Of a DNA stretch of 64,000 nt, positions 34,841 to 46,982 are shown piece by piece (position 1 is the stretch's first letter; the number at the start of each line of letters is the position of its first letter). The stretch comes from Triatoma infestans (taxonomy: Eukaryota; Arthropoda; Insecta; Hemiptera; Reduviidae), in contig JAAEAF010014399.1 of the NCBI GenBank assembly GCA_011037195.1, positions 62,001-126,000 on the forward strand, read 5' to 3'. Both the position numbers and the translations under genes were made by a program. Below the pieces are notes generated by a model. The model made no database searches. It was not told the DNA's origin and saw only the letters and a list, made by a program, of their open reading frames with translations.

Positions 34841-35650
34841 TTATCAAGGGGGGGAATGGCCACCACCAGGCACTTCTTCGGAGATCTTGGGGTCTCTGTG
34901 AGTATCTCAGTCTAACTAACCGTACAGTGATACCCCAACAAATACACAGTATGAATGAGGGCTTGCAGAGGATAATCTTCGTATGCAACTACTATGGGGC
35001 TTATCATAAGCATAGAAGCAACAAGAGATCTTTAAATTGCAATCCACTCGGCTTCATAAAGCCACTTCATCACTCCAACTCCATGCATCTTAGATTATTA
35101 AGAAATTTCAATTCATTCCAATGTGTGCAAGTTCGCGACATTAACCAGAACGTGAAGGATTTCCTGCTGATAACTTGTACGTACAGAATGATCTCAAAGT
35201 GAGGAAAAGAGAGTGCCCTGAAAACATTCAGCCATTATTTTTGCTCCGATAGATTCGCACAAGATGGGAATATATTCGAAGGGGTGGCGTCGAACAGCGG
35301 TGCCCAACGAAAGAATTCCAAGCAATCTCAGTGGCTCCCGAAGCTTAAAAGGAAGGAAGGATTGGGAAGGAAGGAAGAGAGAGCTGTTCAAGGAAGAAGA
35401 AGGAAATGCTCTTGGTTGCGCAAGTGCTGAGTGGCTTGCCAAAGTAGGCAAGCTACTTGAATCAACTTTAGGCCAGTTTATTGTTATTGATGTTCACGAA
35501 AACATCAATTTTTCTTTAACATTTCTACAAAGGATAATGTGAAGAGCTGGGAACAACTTCCAGAAGGAGGTCAATTATACCAAAAGAAAAAATTACATTG
35601 CATGCAAAAGGAAATTTACAGTACCATACTTTCAACTTCTTATCGGGCAC
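34841..35650. other. Unclassified GC-richer segment with overlapping open frames
   Basis: About 800 bp with base composition unlike its surroundings. It contains frames of 91, 92 and 85 codons (34927-35202 plus, 35264-35542 plus, 35194-35451 minus). The 35264 frame has a Lys/Glu-rich middle (GRKDWEGRKRELFKEEEGN). I recognise no domain, splice structure or transposon hallmark. It may be a decayed mobile element or a host exon. Confidence 0.25.
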
Positions 35651-36759
35651 GGCTAATTATATATATGTGATTGGCAAGGAGCTTATAATTTTTGTTGAGT
35701 TTTGCTGATCAGTTATAACAATAGGAAAGGGAGATTACTGATCTTTTTTGACTTTGTATAAATGGACCTGTATTGAGTTAAAGATAAGATATACATTACA
35801 CATCATTCTTGATCAAGTCGCAAAAAATTCAGATATAAACAAACACCAATGGCTTTACAAAATATACGTAAAGAATAGTAATAGTTATTGTTTTTATTAA
35901 ATGAATAATAGTATAGGCAAATGTTTATAATTACTATAGTATATTTTTGTATAATATAGTTAGAAAGAATATACATGTGCAGTATATATATATCTGTATT
36001 GCTTTCTTCTAAGTTCACCATGAAGAGTTTGTTTTTATAGAAGAAATAGAAGCTTAAGGTACCCATTAGGATACTTCTCAATATATGTATATAAACACAT
36101 ATAATATACAGAGTGTGTCTGTGTGTGTGTATTAGTGAAGATTATTGCTGGTCTGTTAATAAATCATGGTTAGATAAACCCTAATGGAGAAGGCTCCACT
36201 ACGTCTCTTTTACACATTATACCACTAAAGTCTTTCCACCACTCAACATTCGCTTCTTTACAATTCTTCTCCTTTTTCGTTTTTACCTCACATTCGCTTC
36301 ATCCACATTTACTTATATAAATATTTACTTAACCATTATTATTTACGTTTGTTTGTTTATTAGATTAGCTTTTTAAGAAATAATTTTCCCACTAATAACC
36401 CCTGAGTTATTCGTAGGAGAAAAAGTAAAAAAGGGCGCTAAAATACCATAACAAGCAATTTTTTTTCTTTTCAGGGTATAAGTTACTAGTATACTTTACT
36501 GTTAAGACAGAGCAAGCGAAATAAAGAATAAGGAGAGAAGAAGGAAGGAATCTATCCGAAGTTAATTAATGAAAAATGTTCGAAACTTTCCACCATGAGT
36601 TCACGTCTCTTTACAGAACGAATGGCTTTCCTACTGATAACGTTGCGCGTAGAACTATCCGTAGATCCATTGCATCAATAAAAATTATTAACAGGCAATA
36701 AAACTGTAATCATATTGTAAGGACAATTTAGAAGGAGCCGAAAGATCAGCTCAGAAAAA
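35651..36759. other. AT-rich unclassified stretch
   Basis: No gene or recognised element. A short TG run lies at about 36114-36130. Confidence 0.4.
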
Positions 36760-37915
36760 AATGTCTCTAATGAAATTTTATATAGTGAATAGGTTTAATA
36801 AAAATTAGAGGTCATTTATTTTTGGAAAATTGCAATAATTAAAAAAAAAAAACCAACAGTAAAAATAGTACATTCGGTTAACTAATAGGCAAACTGTAAC
36901 TCACAAAACACACGCAGCCACACACACACATATATATAGCACTTCAGAAAAAGCAACCCCACCCTTCCTCCAAAAATGCCCTTAAATGAATTTTCTCGCG
37001 GAGAAATGTTACATATAAAAGCTGTACCTATTTTTATATCCATTTTTGAGAAAACTGCAAAAAATTGAAAAAAAAATGCTTCAATGAAGTGGTACTTCCT
37101 GTAGAGGAATTTTGAAAGACATCTTACTTTCGGTTCCCATGGTGATACCTAAACGGAATATCCACTTTGATCTTTCTACGTGAAAAGACTACTTGACCAT
37201 AGATCTAATCTCTCTCTAGACACAAAAGACTGATTTATAACTCTATACTGAAACCAATCTGGAAGTACGGTATTGTACTATGGGGTTCAACTAAACGTTC
37301 CAGTCTCCATAGACTACAATCCCTTCATCAAAAATCCTTCGTACAATCGTAAATGCCCACTTCTATGTTTCAACCTAAACATACATAGAGACATTGAAAT
37401 TCCTTTTGTCAGTCTAGTTGCCAGAACCCTATATAAAAAATTCCATCAATCCCTGCTATCCCATTCTAATCCTTTAGTCCGTCGTTTAGCATCCCTCACT
37501 ATTCCAGATAACCCACCAAGGCGTTTAAAACGCCAATGGCCTCGTGATTTTCTCTCCGCAAGTGATAAGAGCAATTAGCTTTGGGTATAGGGAGTGTTAC
37601 CTACCGCTGGGTAGCTTCTCCCCCTCGGAGTTTGCACGTGCGCGAGTATGTGCGAGCATGCTTAGATGATCGTGTTACTTATAGCGTAAATCGCTGGTGT
37701 AGCAATAAAAAAAAAGAAGAACTTTCTACGATTTTTCAGTTATGCTGTTCACATACATACATACATACATATATATATACACCACACACCATTTTCTAAA
37801 AACCACTTATTTGGACTTAGGGAACCTCAAAACCTGGATTTCCGGTGAAAACTCAATTTCGTAAGATCGACACACTCGCACACTTCCTCTTACTACGGAG
37901 TAAGAGAAAGTAATA
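36760..37915 (+). repeat. Dispersed repeat Q interrupted by a jockey LINE
   Basis: Q modules run to ctttctacg (37172-37180). After the LINE the Q sequence resumes at ctttctacgatttttcagtt, passes a CATA/TA microsatellite and ends actacggagtaagagaaagt. Confidence 0.8.
37181..37721 (+). mobile_element. Jockey LINE, 541-bp 5'-truncated 3' end
   Basis: Inserted in a Q repeat with a perfect 9-bp duplication CTTTCTACG (37172-37180, 37722-37730) and an A-rich tail (37706-37721). The translation is the jockey C-terminus: LLDHRSNLSL, a YG.VLWG-type block after frameshifts, HRDIEIPFVSLVARTLYKKF, HSNPLVRRLASLTIP and PPRRLKRQWPRDF. The last 100 codons (37273-37578) are open. It differs in sequence from the jockey copy at 27005-29395. 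Confidence 0.92.
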
Positions 37916-38660
37916 AGAGTAAATATTTACGCTAGGCACATAATATCTCTTACAAATAATAATTGTGTTTAAAAAGAAACATAGACTAAAAAGACAAATT
38001 ACTTTTCAAATTCCGGTGAGTTCGTAGAAAATGGATAGATAAAAAAAATACTGAAGGCCAAAGTACTAATTTTGAGCTGATACTTGTACTCTGTATCGAT
38101 GTACGAAAATTAATATAGAAACGACAGCGTGTGAATTAGAGGGGGCGAGGAGAGAGGGAGAGAAAGAGAGAGACAAAAAGTACGTGCAGGTTCTAATGAG
38201 TCTTGAAAGTGTGTTTAATATAACCTTCTAAATGTTTATCTATTTTGATTTATCTATATTGAAATAATAGATGTCATTAAGATTAAAGTATTGATGATGA
38301 AAAGGTAGAGGCTACAAAAACATCATCAGCAATGTGATTACCATACACACAACTAGTAGCTAATATTTAACTTGTCATATATAATTAATATTTATTCTAA
38401 TCGAACTGTCTGATCGATGTTCATCAGTAGATTAAAGTAACAATAACAGCAGCAGCACCAACAACAACCACAACCACAATAATAAATGATTATTGAAATC
38501 CTCAGTTATATAATCAAACAGTATCTTGATGATGATTAGATGAGTCTGATTGAATGATTTCTACGCCAGAAAATTACTGGATAAAATTTAATTATTAATG
38601 GTTTTAAAGTAATTTAAGGGGGGGAAAAAATGTAATAGCTTTTTGTAGTTTTTAATTATC
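37916..38660. other. AT-rich unclassified stretch
   Basis: Contains a GA-rich patch (38145-38180) and a CAA/CAG-rich patch (38440-38480). No gene is supported. Confidence 0.4.
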
Positions 38661-38679
38661 CTTAATTGTTTTACAAAGA

Positions 38680-39330
38680 AGGAATGCTAATTTTTACTTT
38701 CTCTTATGGTTGCGATGAATATTTTATTCAAGTCTTTACAGGAAATACAAGCTTTGCGTGTGTGTGTATACACAATATCTCAAAAACGAAAAATTGTAGG
38801 ATGCTCAAATTTCATTTCCGTTTCGATTCTACCATCGCATCTGATACAAAAGTTTCGGGCAAAATTTATCGAATAGAAGTGCGACTGTACTGAGTGGTTG
38901 ATTCAGGTTTTCGCGATTTTTCTCGCAAACGGCTCCAACGATTTTCTTTATAAACATCGTTTACTATTTACTCACGATTTCCTTTTGTTTTAAACATTTT
39001 CCCAAGAAAATTGATTTTTTTTCCGGTGGTTCTGTATGAGTAAGGTTAAGGTTTTCTCTAAATTATCACTTCAATATAATGTATGGTTCTACCATCCATA
39101 TAATATTAATATACATTAGAAGCATTGCTAGTAATTCCTAATTTGAAGGAAATCGTTTAATCCGAAATGCAACTTTACAGAATAGGTTTTTGAGGTTTTT
39201 TTTCTTAATTTTCATGAAAACGACTCCAGCGATTTCCATTAAACTTGGAATACTAACTGCACAGATAAAAACCTACCACTTTTAGTAGCGATTGCGTCAA
39301 ACCTGATAAGAATTGTAAAGTATACTTCGC
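38680..39330 (-). repeat. Dispersed repeat Q, head end missing
   Basis: Starts tttttactttctcttatggt and passes a TG-rich site (gcgtgtgtgtgtatac). Q modules (gctccaacgattttctttat, ggttctaccatccatataat) run to about 39310. Confidence 0.7.
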
Positions 39331-39527
39331 TCACATGTTGAATATTAAATTCTTTCTGCAACCATTTAAATTGGTTCTTTATTTATTCATTTATTTCTTT
39401 TGTTAGGATTTTTCCTGAAATTTGAGGTGTCCTCAGACCAACGTAAAATAAAAGGTATTGTTACCCATATGGGTAAGGTTAAGGTATATATATAAAGCTT
39501 CACATAAATAGAATCATTATCGTTGAA

Positions 39528-39822
39528 TATGTGGATGGGTCCTCAAAATGCTGGATAACATTTGGTATTTTATACGTAGTAGCGTGCGTATTTATAGTGT
39601 TCCTGACCGGTTTCGGATTTTCATCCATCGTCAATGCAAATTCACCAAGTTCGTGTAGAGAGTTAACTTGAACTTAACTAGACTCAACGGATCTCTCTAC
39701 ACTTCACTCAACTGAACTTTCTACACGAACTTGGTGAATCTGCTCTGACGAAGGATGAAAATCCGAAACCGGTCAGGAACAGTATAAATATGCATGCTGC
39801 GACGGATAAAACACCAGAGAAT
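39528..39822. repeat. Inverted repeat of hammerhead-type b units
   Basis: The arm 39540-39660 is mirrored by 39720-39822 around a 60-bp centre. Each arm has the unit GGATGAAAATCCGAAACC, then GGTCAGGAAC, and the flank cacgaacttggtgaat. This is the same architecture as the second palindrome at 5709-5930. Confidence 0.85.
39745..39779 (+). ncRNA. Hammerhead ribozyme-like motif, type b, intact core
   Basis: CTGACGA (39745-39751), one unpaired A, stem II GGAT-GAAA-ATCC (39753-39764), GAAA (39765-39768), CCGGTC (39769-39774), then AGGAAC. Stem II is perfect. Stem I begins with two pairs (CT with AG) and is then interrupted, so the outer stem would need an internal loop. The mirror copy on the minus strand at about 39600-39645 has TTGACGA. 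Confidence 0.5.
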
Positions 39823-39829
39823 CATCATC

Positions 39830-40625
39830 ATTAGCAAGCTGTATATTTAACCAATGACAATTAATACCTCTCTTAACCGAGTCCACATTATTCTTCCAAT
39901 ACAGCCTGCCCAGTACTTCTTGCTCGCACAGCCCAGTCATAATTTCATTAATGCCATATCTCCAGCTATTCCTCGGCCTACCTCTTTCCATCTTCCTGGC
40001 GGTTCATATTCCATTATTTGGGGGGGGGGATTCTGCTTTTTGGCATTCTTTATAAATGACCGAACCATATTAATTTTCTTTTTTCAATTTCTTCTAAGAT
40101 TGTGCAAATTCTCTCGACGATTTCCCTTATCTCCGAATTCCTCCTCTTCTCTCTTTGAGATTTTCTTGCGGATCGTCTCCAGAAATTCATTTCCGTTGCG
40201 AATAATCTACTTTGCATCTTGTTACTCACTGTCCAGGTTTCTGCCGCATATAGCAATACTCGGTATAGTTCATCACTGTATACTTCAGCTGGTACTTAAA
40301 TAGTACCATGTTGCTATTCCATAGTATAGAATTTAACATAGCTAATACCTTCTTAGCATTTATAAGCCGCTTCTCTATATCCAATTTAGAAGTGCCATCC
40401 AACTGCAGGTAGGATCCCAAGTACTTAAAACTGGTCACTTTATTCAACATTTTTCCTTCGATTTTTTACATTCATTGGTCGGAATAGCATTTTGTGGAGC
40501 GTCTTTTTAATGTTCCCTTCAAGCTCCCATTTCCTGTACTTTTCAACCAGCTTTCTGGTCATGTAATTTATATCCTCTTCGTCTTGGGCTATCAGAACTT
40601 GATCATCTGCAAAACGTAGATTAAA
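39830..40625 (-). mobile_element. RTE-type LINE, C-terminal half of reverse transcriptase (decayed)
   Basis: The minus-strand order is: catalytic block FADDQVLIAQDEEDINYM (about 40560-40615); the TSFKYLGSYLQLDGT and DIEKRLINAKKVL block (about 40340-40440); YAAETWTVSNKMQSR (about 40210-40255); a KLIWFGHL block (about 40050); and GRPRNSWRYGINEIM (about 39940-39985). A frameshift near 40250 splits the main frames, and a G/C run at 40021-40029 breaks the 3' part. The 3' end carries an ATGATGATG-like tail near 39825, typical of RTE elements. It abuts the ribozyme-type repeat. Confidence 0.88.
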
Positions 40626-42065
40626 GAGGCCTAACAGATAAGACAGATATCAGATGGTTAGAGATAGATAGATAACAGATAAAGCCCTAACAGATAAGCT
40701 TCTTAATTTATATGAATATAAAACAATATGAAAAGTTGCAAATCCAGAGAATGTGTACTTCAATTCAAGTTAAATACTCAAATTACCTCATATCCGCTGT
40801 ATTTGGCATATTATATTTTGATCTTGTTTACGAGAATTGCCGCTAGAGTTTGGGCTAGTCAGAGTTGAATAATGTTACTTTCACACACTAGTGAGAGAAA
40901 GTACCGTGCAACTCACTTAATGTGTGAAAGTTGAATTTTCTTCACAAAATTTAGTGTAATAATCTTATTAATTCAACGATTGTACAAAAAAAAAAAAAAA
41001 ATTATTTTAAGTAGTTTTGGGGAAATTTATGGTCTTAAATTTCAAATATTATGTAGGCATATGGATTGATGCTCAATATTATTGGTGCTCTGTTCTGAAA
41101 GCGATTAAAAATAAACTGTTCCACATTACCTGTAATTTATATGTAATTATAAAGAGTATCTTAAACGTATAGATAGATAATAAACCAATTTGATGACATT
41201 TTTTTTTTCAGTTTTTAAAAAATGACACTAAATTGTAATTTATTCTTAAAAATTAATTTGCACTATGAACTCTGATTTTGATAATAACAATTATTTCAGG
41301 TATTATTTGGTACTTTACTTTCCCAACATTAAATTGAAAATATTTAAATGACTAATTGCCAAGTAGAAAATTACTTTTGGAGTGATAACAAAATTATCTT
41401 ACTTTCTTTAAAATAATAATAAAAAAAAAATAAAAAAATGAATAGGGGAAACTTTTACTGGCACTCTTAATGATAATAATAATTATAATTTTAAACAGAA
41501 GATAGCAGCACTTATAATCGGAACAATATAATTATTTTCTTTCTTTTTTCACAAATTTACTGAACAGTCATAAATGATAAATCTAATCATTATACTAATT
41601 TGTTACTAGTTAGTTTCTTTAATTAAAAAAACAAACAAAAAACTTTTGCTACTAATCATTTTTTAATAAATAAATAAATAAATATATATAACGGCATAAT
41701 TTTCAATAGAAATACGTTGACCAATAACAGTTTTGTCGTTAAATTATTATAAGCACTAATCACGAACTGGTTGATTATTTCGCATACTTTGTATTTCGTG
41801 GATAAGTGCCACGAATCTTGTTTTAAATTCAACTAAATAATTAAAGCTGTTGGAAGTTTTTTTAATTTTCTATGCTCTTCATCCGACTGATTTATGAACT
41901 TTATGATGATTAAAACAATTTATTTGTATTACTTCAATATTAAGCAATTATTGACAACAAAATTCTGTAGGTTTTATCAGGGAAAAAAATGTGCTTTACA
42001 TCCGCCAAGATAGTTTCCGGCCAACCAGAAAAAATACGATTTTATTGAATGGTTGTTTTTTTTTT
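40626..42065. other. AT-rich unclassified stretch
   Basis: An AGATAGATAACAGATA-type repeat lies at about 40660-40690, with A and T tracts elsewhere. A possible Q trace (gtgagagaaagtaccgtgca) lies at 40893. No gene. Confidence 0.4.
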
Positions 42066-42069
42066 TGCT

Positions 42070-42190
42070 GTTATTACTTTCTCTTACTCCTAGTAAGTAA
42101 CACAGGAAGTATTGCGATCGTGTTAAATTTGTGACATTGAGATTTCACCGGAAATACCTATATGTTTTAAAGTACCTTGTTTAATCGGAA
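42070..42190 (-). repeat. Dispersed repeat Q, tail fragment with intact terminal hairpin
   Basis: Contains actttctcttactcctagta then gtattgcgatcgtgttaaat and caccggaaatac. Confidence 0.65.
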
Positions 42191-42529
42191 AGAGCTAGAT
42201 TTCCTTAAGTTGGATTTGGGTTATAAATTAGAGGTTAATGCAATTTTTAAATAACTTTTATGTTAATTGAAATGATTTCATCAATTAATTAAATAAAATA
42301 CTGCCCATGTAATTGATTGTTATTTAAAAAAAAAAAATAGAAGAATATAATTATCAAATGCGCTGTACCTTTATTGTATTATTTTAATGTACAAGGATTC
42401 AAGATAAATACAAGCTTATTGCATATATTTATTCAAATAATTCCCGACTGAATCGAGCCAAAAAAGAATTTGTACAAAGTTTGTTTTTTTTTCATAAAAA
42501 ATTCAACATGGTCCTTCAATTTTAGCTAC

Positions 42530-43055
42530 TAATACTAGTAAACAGAGGAAGTACGGCGATCGTGTCACCGGAAATACATGTTTTAATCTTTGATGACCCC
42601 TAAGTATGACAGAAAAGTTTTCAGCGAATGGTCTGTATGTATGCGTGCGTGTCTGTGCTGTGTAGCTACACCGCATCACCAAGGTTTCGCGTAAAATCCA
42701 TCAGCCAGAAGTGCTACTTTACTGAATGGTTTTTCTCGTAAACGGTTTCGACTATTTGCTTTAAACTTGGAATGCTAGCTGCATAGATAAAAACGTATTA
42801 CTTTTTGAAACAATTTCCCCTCCCCCCCAAAAAATTGATTTTAGAAAGGTTTTTTAAGGGTCTGTCAGTTAAGTTTAAGTATAAGCTTGGTTGGTTTTGA
42901 CAGAGGGCGCTCCATATAACAGTTGAACGCCGACTTCTATTTTAAGGACAGCCAAACTGAACATTGTAAACGTCACAACTATAAAGGAAATTTGTTAATT
43001 AAATTATATTAAATGGAGTAGGCTGTGCGAGTGTTTCACTCCAAATTTTTTTAAA
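42530..43055 (-). repeat. Dispersed repeat Q, shortened copy
   Basis: Contains ggcgatcgtgtcaccggaaa (the tail spacer is deleted), a TG-rich site and the head end GCGAGTGTTTCACTCCAA. Confidence 0.7.
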
Positions 43056-43950
43056 ATTAATTTAATAATTAATTAAATTATGTAAATTAAATTGAATAAT
43101 TTACATTTAAATTCACTGAATATTTAATACTTATAATTTGGAATTCGTCCTTGTCTAAACCTATGTGTGTATTTAGCAATAGATTATCTATTCTTTTGTC
43201 TATTCAGTATTAATAATTACAATACTATTAAATTTTTTATCTTTAATAATAATTAATTATAAATTCTATTCAATAAATAAAAGCACACAGTTAACTATTA
43301 ATTCTTAATAAATGATTTAACTACTAAATTAACTTTAATGTAATTTATGCCAATCATTTATGGAATGATTTAATACTAATCTATATTTAATTATAGCCAG
43401 AACTACTGTGTTAGTTAATTTTTTGACTTTTTTTAAATAATGGAATTTAAATTAATGAATCTTTTTTTAAAACTGAAATACATTTTTTTTTCTTTAATTT
43501 AGATTGTCAAAGAAGAGGGCGAAGTGTGTTAAAAACTCTGTAAATAGTAATTAACCTTCAGGAGACTATTTCCAACCAGAAGTTTTTAGTTAGTAAACTA
43601 ATTCATTATTTTGAATTATACCTTTAGGCGAGTCTTAATTTCATTCAACTCAGTGTACTCAGTTAAGTAGATACAGTCCTAGATATAAAAATCATTGAAT
43701 AAGTTAATTAATTTTTGATTATTTCCCTTTCCTCCCACACACAAGACTTAAAAGATAACCCAATGACTAAACGTGCCAAACGTCTCTTCAAAGCTCTCGG
43801 AAGACGATCTAAGTTACCCATGGAATTGAAAAGACTGTTATACATAACCATACTGAAACTTATGTTGCCTTACGACTAGAAGTGTGCGGGAAAAATGGAA
43901 TTAGAAATTGTTCGATCTGTGTATGGTGTGCGGTAATCACAATTTTAATT
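43056..43950. other. AT-rich unclassified stretch
   Basis: Includes a short LINE-like trace at 43760-43880 (ctaaacgtgccaaacgtctc; translation LPMELKRLLYITILKLMLPY resembles a jockey post-RT block). The rest is AT-rich. Confidence 0.4.
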
Positions 43951-43954
43951 TCTC

Positions 43955-44945
43955 TTACTGGTGTAGGTAAGAAGGAATTATTGCGATCGTGTCAGAATTT
44001 TCACCAGATATACACATTTTGAGGTCCTCTAAATCCGAAAAGGTTTTTAGCAATTGGTCTGTGTAGTCAGCGTAACTCAAAAACGGCAAAATCACTGTAA
44101 GTCTTATAATATCAAACTTGATATATTTAATTTAAGTGCCACCATCATGGGACCCGACAATAAGGTATTGATAAAAATCTATTAACCGAAAGTGACGACG
44201 ACACTTGACTAAATGGATTTTCACTTTTTTGCGTTTTCCTCGAAAATGGCTCCAGCGATTCTCTATAAGCTCATTATATTAATTACACATATACAGGGCT
44301 ATAATGGATGTGTTAGGTGGAGAGAATTTGTCTGGTTGTTGAAATAAGAAGACATGGTTAACACTGGTTAACTATGTATAATAATAATGAGTGACACTGT
44401 CTGCCTGGACTTTACACTTATAATGATACTGTATGGTAGAGTGGAAAATGGGTAATGAATGACACGTAGTGATTGGCTGTATGAGCTCAGTGGTATGAAC
44501 TGTATTGAACTGTCCCTCTCTGGACTGTCCGTCGCTCTATATATATGTTTCTCCTACTCCAGTCCGAGAGAGTGGTTGGGTTCGTTTCTCTTCTCTTTAC
44601 TCTCTTTACAAGATTCGCCGGAATTGCAACTGTACTGATACAAGTTTTTTTGCGTCTTTCTCCATAAACACACCAAGAATTTCATTAAACTTGATATACT
44701 AACCAATACATACAGAGTTGGTGAATTAATTTTCCGAATGAATTCATTACAGGGAGGTTTTTGGAGGAAGAATAATACTTCCCTCAAACAAGTAGTTTTT
44801 ATAAACTTTAGATTCTCCCATTCATCATGTATATCTTGGAGACAACGAAACATCTAGTCAGAATTATATGTTAAAACAGAATTTTAGTCAATTATAACCA
44901 TGGAAATCGCAGTCGTGTATAAGTGTTTCACACCAATTTTTTTTA
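43955..44945 (-). repeat. Dispersed repeat Q, interrupted near its middle
   Basis: Tail ttattgcgatcgtgtcagaa and modules run to about 44305. A foreign 300-bp segment follows. Modules resume from ccggaattgcaactgtactg to the head end GTGTTTCACACC at about 44935. Confidence 0.7.
44310..44609 (+). mobile_element. Possible solo LTR
   Basis: The foreign 300-bp segment inside a Q copy begins TGTTAGGTGGAG and ends CTCTTTACA (TG...CA termini). It carries a TATA-like box (ctatatatat) followed by a pyrimidine-rich stretch. No target duplication was found, and about 200 bp of Q are missing at the site. Confidence 0.3.
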
Positions 44946-44949
44946 TTTA

Positions 44950-45265
44950 AACTGAAAATCGAAGAAAGCTGAAACTAGTTATTTCGTTTAGTTCCTATCA
45001 TGGAGATCCAGGAAGTGGGAAACCAAAATCAGCGCCACCGGATCGACCAATTTACTGAATGGATTATTTTTTTTCTTCAGTTTTTTATTTTTAAGCGATT
45101 TTCTTAAAAATGGCTCATATAATTTTCTTACTTATGCTTTCCTTTAAAGTGCATGTTTTAATATATTATGATCTATATAATATTAATAAGAAATTAAATT
45201 AGAACACAATGAAGTTGCTAAAATCGAGTTTGAAGACAGTCGATTTAGTGTAAGTGCGATTTTTT
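44950..45265 (-). repeat. Dispersed repeat Q, fragment
   Basis: Contains accaatttactgaatggatt, gcgattttcttaaaaatggc and cctttaaagtgcatgtttta. Confidence 0.5.
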
Positions 45266-45830
45266 TTTGTGTGATGCATTAAAACTTTTTATCAATGTAA
45301 AATAGATGAAATTTTATTTTAATAAATAGAGAGTGGTTTTTAATTTTATTGTATTGTTATTAATTTAAGAAAAGTTTTCCAACATTGCTACAAGTGGCCG
45401 TAATATAACTAATGATTGATTTAAGTTTCACTATCATTGTTTTTTTAATTTTTATAATACTTGGCTATATTAATTTGTAAAATAATTTCTTGTAAATAAA
45501 AAGAAAAGTAGAATATTGAATATGAAAGTTAATGAAGTACTACTTATCAAAGTATTTCTGTTTTAAGTTTTATCTACAACAGAAAAGTAACAAAAAAAGA
45601 ACATGCTAATATCCTTAGACATGCAAACATTTAAGGCTAAATATATTTCTCCGCTATTTGTATAACATTTATATAACGTAGAGCTATAATATGATTTTTA
45701 TAATAGCATTTTCTTTGTTTATTTTTCTACTACTTAGATCAGTGTTTATTGTAGAGAAATAACTTCAATTATTCAACTTTTTTTGTTTTTATATATTCCT
45801 TCTTTTATTTTAAATTCAGTTGTTTTTTTT
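45266..45830. other. AT-rich unclassified stretch
   Basis: Nothing recognised. Confidence 0.4.
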
Positions 45831-45834
45831 TTTG

Positions 45835-46205
45835 GTGATTCGTACAGATGTTAGAGGAAATATTCAAATTTTCGAAACTGACTTTTCACCGGAAACAAGA
45901 AAAAAATCCAATAACCGGATGTGCGACTTTACTGATTCTTTTTCTTTCAGTTCTTCACAATTTACCAGAAAACAGATGCAATGATTTTCTTTAAAACTTC
46001 GTATACAATTTCCATACCTAAACACCTACAGCTTTTATTTGAAACATTTTCTGGAACAATAGTTTTTTGGAGGTTTCTGAGGAAGGGTGGTAGTAGCGTT
46101 AAGGATTTCGTTATAAAGTACCATTTTTGTAAAATTTGTAACGGTTAGATAACCCGCATAATATTTAATGTAAATTAGAAACTTTGGTCGAATTCCATAT
46201 TTAAA
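45835..46205 (-). repeat. Dispersed repeat Q, tail half
   Basis: Contains ttttcgaaactgacttttca and taaccggatgtgcgacttta. It is cut at 46205 by the start of an opposite-strand Q copy. Confidence 0.6.
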
Positions 46206-46209
46206 AAAA

Positions 46210-46927
46210 AAAATCTGGTGTGAAACACTAACACAACTTTCTCTTAGTCTACTTTTCAAAATTGTAATTGACAAATTTTAGAGTTTGTGTTTCTTTGGAT
46301 TTCGTCGAAAACTAAAAACAATGTTCAGTAAAAGCGCACTTCCGGTTTACTGATTTCCTTGAAACTTTGAATTTTGGCCATCTATTTATCTCTAATTAAT
46401 TTTGTTTGGATGGTAGAAATGTATAATCAAGTATGATAGCACTTTAGAGAAAAAACATAACATCACCCCTCCCCCCAAAAGCCCCCTAAAATGATTCACC
46501 AGGAGAAATGTTGCAGGAGAAATGTTGTAGCTGTTTAAAGAAAATCGCTGGAGCCGTTTCAAACTCGGAATTTCAGCAACACATTTAATTCTAATAAATA
46601 TTATTTAAATCACTGAATTCTATAATAAACTGAAATAGCAGTTTAGATGAAACCTAACCCCACCCCCTCTCCCAAAAGTGCCCTTAAATACATTTTCCCG
46701 GAGAAATGTTGTAGCTCTTTGTATGTGTAGTTGATATTCCAAGTTTGAAGAAAATCGTCGGAGCCATTTTTGAGAAAATTGCAAAAAAGCAAAAAAACTA
46801 ACTAGTAAAGTGGCACTTCCGGTTGAGGAATATTGACTGATAACGTACTGTCAGATCCCATGGTGATCCGTAAACGGAATATCAAGTTTTACCTTTCTAC
46901 GGTTTTTCGTTTTTGAACTATGCTGTT

Positions 46928-46982
<55 letters not shown>

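Noticed and set aside
46945..46977. CRISPR-like or telomere-like simple repeats
   Set aside because: Plain CA dinucleotide microsatellite at a known Q position. No spacers and no CRISPR array anywhere in this eukaryotic sequence.
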